Shown here: piece after piece, positions 9,126 to 12,973 of the stretch
Numbering within the stretch: the first letter of the stretch is position 1
How the letters are laid out: each line of letters opens with the position of its first letter
Assembly (NCBI GenBank): GCA_003550305.1
Contig: QKYT01001339.1
Span: forward strand, 2,375-15,347
Direction: 5' to 3'
From: Glomus cerebriforme
Lineage: Eukaryota; Glomeromycota; Glomeromycetes; Glomerales; Glomeraceae
Length of the DNA stretch: 12,973 bases
Notes under the pieces: generated by a model
Told to the model about the DNA's origin: nothing
Databases searched by the model: none
The model's input: the letters and a program-made list of their open reading frames with translations, nothing else
Program-made: the position numbers and the translations under genes

Positions 9126-9777
9126 TCATAATAATATTATAGGAGCTGGCTTTTCAATTTTCGTTCCATCAGGCAACGTATCCCCCTAAAAAAATTAACC
9201 CGATTACCTTCTATAAAAGGCGTTTTTTTGTGGACAAATTTAAGTTAGATACCGACCCTTTTTTCTGATGAAAATTTCTTCTTCGACTTTTCCTCAAAAC
9301 GTACTCGCTTTGTTTGTTCTTGCACCTCATCGTCCTAAACGATTAAAATGAAAAATCATTAGTTCCACGAATTCTCAAATTCTAGATAAAAAAAGCATTT
9401 CTTTAAGATACTACCTTTCTCTCTCTAAAGCCCTCTCGCTTGCGTTTAATAGTAGCTTCAGTAGTAGCTTTAGAAGTGTTCCCAGCAACGGCAAAAGAGT
9501 ATCCTGATAATGTCGAATTGTGGATGTGAATCGAAGAACCACCGCTTATTTTACTTGATTTACGTGTTTTTTTCCCAATCCTTGACGCGTTGTTTGTCAG
9601 GTTTATTTTCCTTTTGCAAACAAGATTTAAATTAATAATATTCTTAACTAACATATCCTGTTTTCCACCCGATTTCCATCCTACAAGGTCGCATTGCTCT
9701 AAAAATTCTATAATGTCCCATTTTGAGGGCTTTCGTTCGAAGTATTCATTAATATTGTAAAAAATTATAATCTGCAC
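9126..9777 (-). CDS. Gene B: short three-exon paralogue of gene A's N-terminus (5' end uncertain)
   Basis: Exons 9777-9415, 9334-9257 and 9185-9126 join in phase 0 to about 166 aa. The first exon has NINEYFERKPSKWDIIEFLE, CDLVGWKSGGKQDMLVKNII and later GGSSIHIHNSTLSGY. It lines up with gene A's HEYFNRNHESWSILDFLDEC, KTDCYIKSL and GQIHVHQPITG. The KWDIIEFLEQCD...GKQDMLVK part resembles a SAP DNA-binding module. Exon 2 is acidic then basic, like gene A exon 3; exon 3 adds LPDGTKIEKPAP and a stop. The nuclease-like part of gene A is absent. No ATG lies in frame upstream before a stop; only a GTG at 9777 is present, so the true start may be in a lost or unseen exon. The second intron's donor (GTCGGT) is weak. 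It is either a short paralogue or a pseudogene left from a tandem duplication. Unlike gene A, it has no intron between the segments matching gene A exons 1 and 2. Confidence 0.55.
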
Positions 9778-10342
9778 GTGCCTAGTACATGTGATCCACT
9801 TATTTGTAGCACAAACCCGATCAAGTGATCACCACTCCGGACTTGAAAAATTGAATCGGAAATTAGTACTGAATAACTTTAGCAATTAAGCAATGGCTCG
9901 TACTCCTTAATAATCGTCGCAAAACCAGGGGTCTGTTCACGACAAACCCGAAACAGTATCTGCAACTGCAAAATTTCGAAAAATAGCCGAGAGTCGCGGA
10001 GCATGATCATGTATATGATGCTCAGCTAAACTTTGTGATCGTCATTAATAGGCACGTTTGATTTAATGAGCTTATCCATTATTTAGAAGTGAATCGATTC
10101 TATGATTGTATCAGTATGGTAAAAAAGATTCGAAATGCTTTCTTGTAATGGATATAGGAAAGACAATTTACAATCTTTTTTTACTGCGTTTTTATGTCGC
10201 ACAGGCGTTGCATCATTACACGTGACCCGCTTTTCATGTAGGTTCGATAAAATAATACTTTTATTTATGATTCCGGAACCCGGCTTACAATACATAAAAA
10301 TTGCGAATTACTTCGCTACATGATACGAATAAAAAATTTTAA
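9778..10342. other. Spacer between CRN header gene and gene B; no clear gene
   Basis: The 565 bp are less AT-rich than the flanks of the window and hold several short open stretches on both strands, but none has a recognisable motif. On the minus strand, 10295-10083 is open and followed by further frame fragments with stops. If the CRN gene once had a C-terminal effector module, its decayed remains would be expected here. I could not recognise one. A near-perfect inverted repeat GAGCATGAT / ATGATGCTC lies at 9999-10023. Confidence 0.4.
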
Positions 10343-10751
10343 CTATTTGTGTGGCACTGTTTCAGTAGGAGGATACACGATAACATTGATTCCCACTAGG
10401 CTGTGAGAGAAAATGACTAAAAATTGTGTCTTGTAGTACCATTTCTACTGACCCCTCTACTATGAATACGTTGTTGTTTCTTAAGGTTTGGATTATAACG
10501 CTATCAGCTACAAACCCAACCTTATATAAAGCCAACCTGGTAGAATCTATATCTTGAAATTGATATAGACGACGGTTTCTGATTGCTTCCGCAAGAGAAG
10601 AAACTCGATTGTTATTAGCATTAGAAATCGTTACATCGAAAATATCCCTCACTTCCTCGCCAGGAATGAAACAATTAAGAATAATGTCTCCACCAGCGAG
10701 AAACTTTTCAAGCTTGTCAAGTGTTTTGGACTTATCAGGCTTATCAGACAT
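10343..10751 (-). CDS. Crinkler (CRN) header-only gene, ubiquitin-like N-terminal domain
   Basis: The 129-aa frame (10751-10362) begins MSDKPDKSKTLDKLEKFLAG. It continues with IILNCFIPGEEVRDIFDVTI, SSLAEAIRNRR and DIDSTRLALYKVGF. This is the pattern of the Crinkler N-terminal header: a hydrophobic strand with a LNCxxxGE turn, VsxLaexI, then a DxxxLxLyKV strand. CRN proteins of oomycetes and glomeromycete fungi are modular: the header is followed by a C-terminal effector or enzyme domain, joined near an HVLVxxP motif. Here a shift of one base near 10400 moves the reading to a frame containing NVIVYPP and a stop at 10343-10345; without it the frame stops at 10362. Either way the protein ends at the junction motif and lacks an effector domain. 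No classical signal peptide is seen. A GTATGT...TTTAG intron (10816-10761) probably lies in the 5' UTR. It is transcribed divergently from the secreted protein gene. It may be a header-only protein or a decayed CRN. Confidence 0.75.
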
Positions 10752-10816
10752 CTCGCTTTCCTAAATACAAGACCCATTGTGAGAAAGTTTCGCTCCCATG
10801 CATACCATATACATAC

Positions 10817-11241
10817 CTTGTTTTTTGTACATAACTTTTCGATATACAGTATGCGAAAAATAATGTTTCATTACAGAAATTTTTGCGTGGCTTCTATCCG
10901 ACCAGACTTCACAGTTCGGAAGTGAGCTTACGAATTTTTAATGAATTATCCTTTTTAGATCGACAAATTCCGCCGACCTTTGCCGGATTGGGTATTTAAA
11001 GTAGTTCCCTTTTTCTTTAAAGATCTTTTTTTTTTAATTGATTTTAGGAGTAAATATTAGACTTTTTTCCTTATTATCATATGAAAAAGGGCTGATTTCA
11101 TATGAGACTAATGAAGATATTTATATTCGATTAGTAAGCGAAAACGTATATATAATCTGGTATACATCAGCAAATTTTTTATTAAAAAAAAAAAATTCCT
11201 AAGCAAGTTTCATAAAATAATCAACTATTCACTTTCTCATC
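10817..11241. promoter_or_regulatory. Divergent promoter region between CRN header and secreted protein genes
   Basis: The region holds no gene. For the plus-strand gene, TATATATAA at 11147-11155 lies about 87-95 bp before the ATG. Upstream is a perfect 10-bp inverted repeat TCATATGAAA / TTTCATATGA (11077-11086 and 11096-11105, 9-bp spacer). It contains two CATATG E-box-type hexamers and is a candidate binding site. Toward the CRN gene, TTTAAATA on the minus strand near 10990-11000 is a weak TATA candidate. Confidence 0.45.
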
Positions 11242-11619
11242 ATGAAATTTTCCATTCCTTTAATCATTGCCATAATTTGTATTGTGGCACTTGAGCAAAT
11301 TGAAGCATTTAATGTTACAATCGGTATATTTGTGTTTTGGTCGCAATGTAAAGTTTGGGCTACAGATCAAAATGACAATACTGTAATGGATACTGGATGG
11401 ATGGATTGCGAAACTGGAGATCCACATTTAACATATCATATTCGAGATGTACAAGCTAATCCATACTGGCTTCATGCAAAGGTTATGGGCAGCTTGAGAA
11501 AACCAAAACACAGAGGACCATTTAGCGGTGATACCTGCTTTAAATTTAAGGGAGATGTTGGCAAGTGGGGTTTTGATCAACAAGACTTGTCATTTTGTGA
11601 AAATAGTTCTCAAGACTAA
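11242..11619 (+). CDS. Small secreted cysteine-containing protein, candidate effector
   Basis: An intact single-exon gene for 125 aa. Residues 1-22 form a classic signal peptide: MKFS, a hydrophobic core PLIIAIICIVAL, then EQIEA with likely cleavage before F23. The mature part of about 103 aa has four cysteines (36, 56, 99, 119), enough for two disulfides. It has five Trp (33, 39, 53, 76, 109), a Gly-rich end with GDTCFKFKGDVGKWGF, and two N-glycosylation sequons (NVT at 24, NSS at 121). No membrane segment follows the signal. Size, secretion signal and cysteine content match the small secreted proteins of biotrophic fungi, which may act in the plant apoplast or host cell; I do not recognise the family. 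The start is fixed by the signal peptide and by the TATA-like box about 90 bp upstream. Its intact frame and low AT stand out from the decayed surroundings, suggesting selection. The effector role is inferred. Confidence 0.85.
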   Translation: MKFSIPLIIAIICIVALEQIEAFNVTIGIFVFWSQCKVWATDQNDNTVMDTGWMDCETGDPHLTYHIRDVQANPYWLHAKVMGSLRKPKHRGPFSGDTCFKFKGDVGKWGFDQQDLSFCENSSQD

Positions 11620-11691
11620 TTAATTTAATTAGTGTTTAGTTTTATTTGTCTTATATTTACTTTTATCTTTCGATTATTCCAATGTTGAACT

Positions 11692-11697
11692 AATAAA
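11692..11697 (+). terminator. Candidate poly(A) signal AATAAA of the secreted protein gene
   Basis: AATAAA lies 73 bp past the stop codon. A second AATAAA lies at 11789-11794. The first is at the usual distance for a fungal 3' UTR. Confidence 0.45.
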
Positions 11698-11699
11698 AG

Positions 11700-12536
11700 A
11701 ATTACTATCTGGTTTATTAATTAACTTTAGTTTTATTAATTTAATATTCTTAGTTTAGTCTTTATCAAATTATTTTAATTATTGCCACAATAAATTATTA
11801 ACAAACTCGTTGCTTTGCAACGGATTTTAGTGATATTTTAATTTTATTTATAATTTTTAATTCCGGCCAGAATTATGTGTATGCACATCAAGTTCCTTTT
11901 TTGGATATTTGTGTAACTTTGTATTTGAGAATATAATAATATTTACAATAATTATAGTCTAGTCTAGTAGATCCTTTATGCCATATATCCTATAAAAATT
12001 TTTGATTTTTGTTATGTTATACCAATAACAAAATAAGACTTGTAAAGGATGTCATCCCTATAAGAAAACTGTATACAGAATTGATATGTTTTTATATTCA
12101 GAAAAAACGTATAAAGTATTCTGAAAATCTGTATCATATGATCGTAATTATTACATATAAAAAAAAATCAATTCAGTATAAAAAGACAGAATTACGAACC
12201 TTTAAATACGTAAATTATATATATTATATACATTTTTCTTACTTTTTATATGTTAATTCCATATATTATATATATTAATTTCATATTTTATATACTTTTA
12301 ATAAATTAAATTTTGGGCAAATTATAATATTAAATTTATTAATTTCATTTTATATTAATGTCAGTAAATTTATCAAATTAATTCAGGCTAAAATTTTACA
12401 TTTAAATATATCATTGCAAATTGTAATTTTATTATTATTAATTAATAAAAAAAAATAAATTTTATTATGCAAATTATATTATGCAAAAGAAAATTATATT
12501 ATTATACTTTATAATCGATTTTTTTATTCTGATTCC
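11700..12536. other. AT-rich intergenic stretch with small hairpins
   Basis: No supportable gene. It holds a compact hairpin CGTTGC-ttt-GCAACG (11808-11822) and, 37 bp on, the near-palindrome AATTCCGGCCAGAATT (11859-11874). A 9-bp inverted repeat TTTTGTTAT / ATAACAAAA lies at 12007-12033. TATAT runs around 12216-12300 are low complexity. The first two together look like the end of a small dispersed repeat. The open frame at 12009-12278 is AT-driven and has no motif. Confidence 0.4.
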
Positions 12537-12705
12537 TTATTTTTCTTGCTTCAAATTCTGTTTTTTTAAATAAATTTTTTTTTAATATTTTTATTATAAA
12601 TAATATAAATAATTATATTAAATAATTTAATTAAATACTTACAACTAGTTTTTTCATCAAAGTAAATTTTACTATTTCTTGTCTTTTTTGAAGGTCATTT
12701 TTTTT
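12537..12705 (-). CDS. Possible two-exon 3' end of a small Lys/Gln-rich ORF
   Basis: On the minus strand a 21-codon open block (12705-12643) follows ATATTAG and ends at a consensus GTAAGT donor. It reads KKNDLQKRQEIVKF and onward, charged and coiled-coil-like. An acceptor AAAAACAG leads at 12557 to six more codons and TAA (12537-12539). In another phase the second block reads FEARKIRNQNKKIDYKV. The consensus splice sites are the only real support. It may be the tail of a decayed gene, or chance in AT-rich DNA. Confidence 0.2.
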
Positions 12706-12746
12706 CTAATATTAAAATTATCAATATTAATAATTAATATTAGTAA

Positions 12747-12973
12747 ATAAATTCTGATACACAGAACACTATCAGCTGGTTACAACTTAAATATTACCGC
12801 GGATTATCTCTGAAAGGCCCCACACCAGTAGCGTTTACGCAACTAGCTCTAGAGAGTCAAAAATATCTTATGACACTACCACAAGCACCTTCTTTTAACT
12901 TTTACGCGTTTAGAGAACCTATTCTTTTACCTTCATTAGATTGTAGAAAAAAAGAATGGATCCACACTACTAC
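12747..12973 (+). mobile_element. Non-LTR retrotransposon (LINE) ORF fragment, 5'-truncated, runs off the window
   Basis: One frame is open from 12747 (after TAA at 12744-12746) to the end, 75 codons. It reads DTQNTISWLQLKYYRGLSLK, GPTPVAFTQLALESQ, SFNFYAFREP and LDCRKKEWIHTT. The pattern of a Trp-Gln-Leu segment, a Gly-Leu-x-x-Lys-Gly-x-x-P segment and a terminal DxRKKEW resembles the connector after the reverse transcriptase in LINE-type elements of glomeromycete genomes. This is recognition from family resemblance; no catalytic motif is inside the fragment. There is an abrupt change from AT-rich DNA to coding composition at about 12750. That and the lack of an upstream reverse transcriptase fit a 5'-truncated insertion. 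An ordinary unknown gene starting further left through introns cannot be excluded. Confidence 0.5.

Noticed and set aside
10083..10323. Open frames on both strands in the spacer
   Set aside because: No motif or good start on either strand; they overlap each other.
6272..10751. One giant gene joining the CRN header, gene B and gene A
   Set aside because: Stops close the header (10343 or 10362) and gene B (9126), gene A has its own ATG and TATA-like box, and no splice pair was found that bridges them in frame.
12009..12278. Plus-strand open frame of 89 codons
   Set aside because: It is dominated by Ile, Tyr and Lys from AT-rich sequence and TATAT runs, with no motif.
1..12973. tRNA or rRNA genes
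   Set aside because: No cloverleaf-compatible or rRNA-like sequence was noticed, although covariance scanning was not possible.

Overview
The window looks like nuclear DNA of an arbuscular mycorrhizal fungus (Glomeromycotina, Rhizophagus-like). This is inferred from four things: the strong AT bias with short GT-AG introns, the style of the decayed hAT transposons, a Crinkler (CRN) header domain, and a non-LTR retrotransposon fragment. No marker gene fixes the species.

Positions 1-5800 are an AT-rich transposon graveyard. In order they hold: a GATATC-rich repeat with 11 ambiguous bases (1-478); the C-terminal third of a decayed hAT transposase on the minus strand (479-1390); a 105-111 bp minisatellite carrying a palindrome (1389-1745); a cluster of GCCAAAAC words in both orientations (1811-1918); a nearly full-length but heavily broken second hAT transposase on the plus strand (1973-4449); a candidate hAT 3' end (4866-4967); and a 278-bp mariner-type MITE with TA target duplications (5365-5642). 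Stops in both hAT genes fall mostly where C-to-T or G-to-A changes would create them.

Positions 5800-10820 are less AT-rich and coded on the minus strand. From right to left they hold: a CRN ubiquitin-like header gene (10751 to about 10343) that stops right after its HVLVxxP-like motif and has no effector domain; a short three-exon gene B (9777 to 9126, no ATG seen); and a ten-exon gene A (8901 to 6272, about 596 aa). Gene A has an N-terminal SAP-like segment shared with B, a basic and then Ser/acidic linker, and a C-terminal segment that looks like a PD-(D/E)XK nuclease fold. Beyond it lies a broken 105-codon ORF of unknown family (6111 to 5797).

Intron 1 of gene A starts with GC instead of GT and carries a 67-bp minisatellite. 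It sits where the homologous part of gene B reads straight through, so it may be a recently gained intron. How the genes work together is inference only: a CRN header, two genes sharing a module, and a nuclease-like domain lie in one orientation, as expected for a rearranged effector or transposon-derived locus.

Positions 10820-12973 hold, divergently from the CRN header, an intact 125-aa secreted small protein (11242-11619) with a signal peptide and four mature cysteines, a candidate effector. AT-rich sequence follows, then a 5'-truncated plus-strand LINE fragment (12747-12973) that runs off the end.
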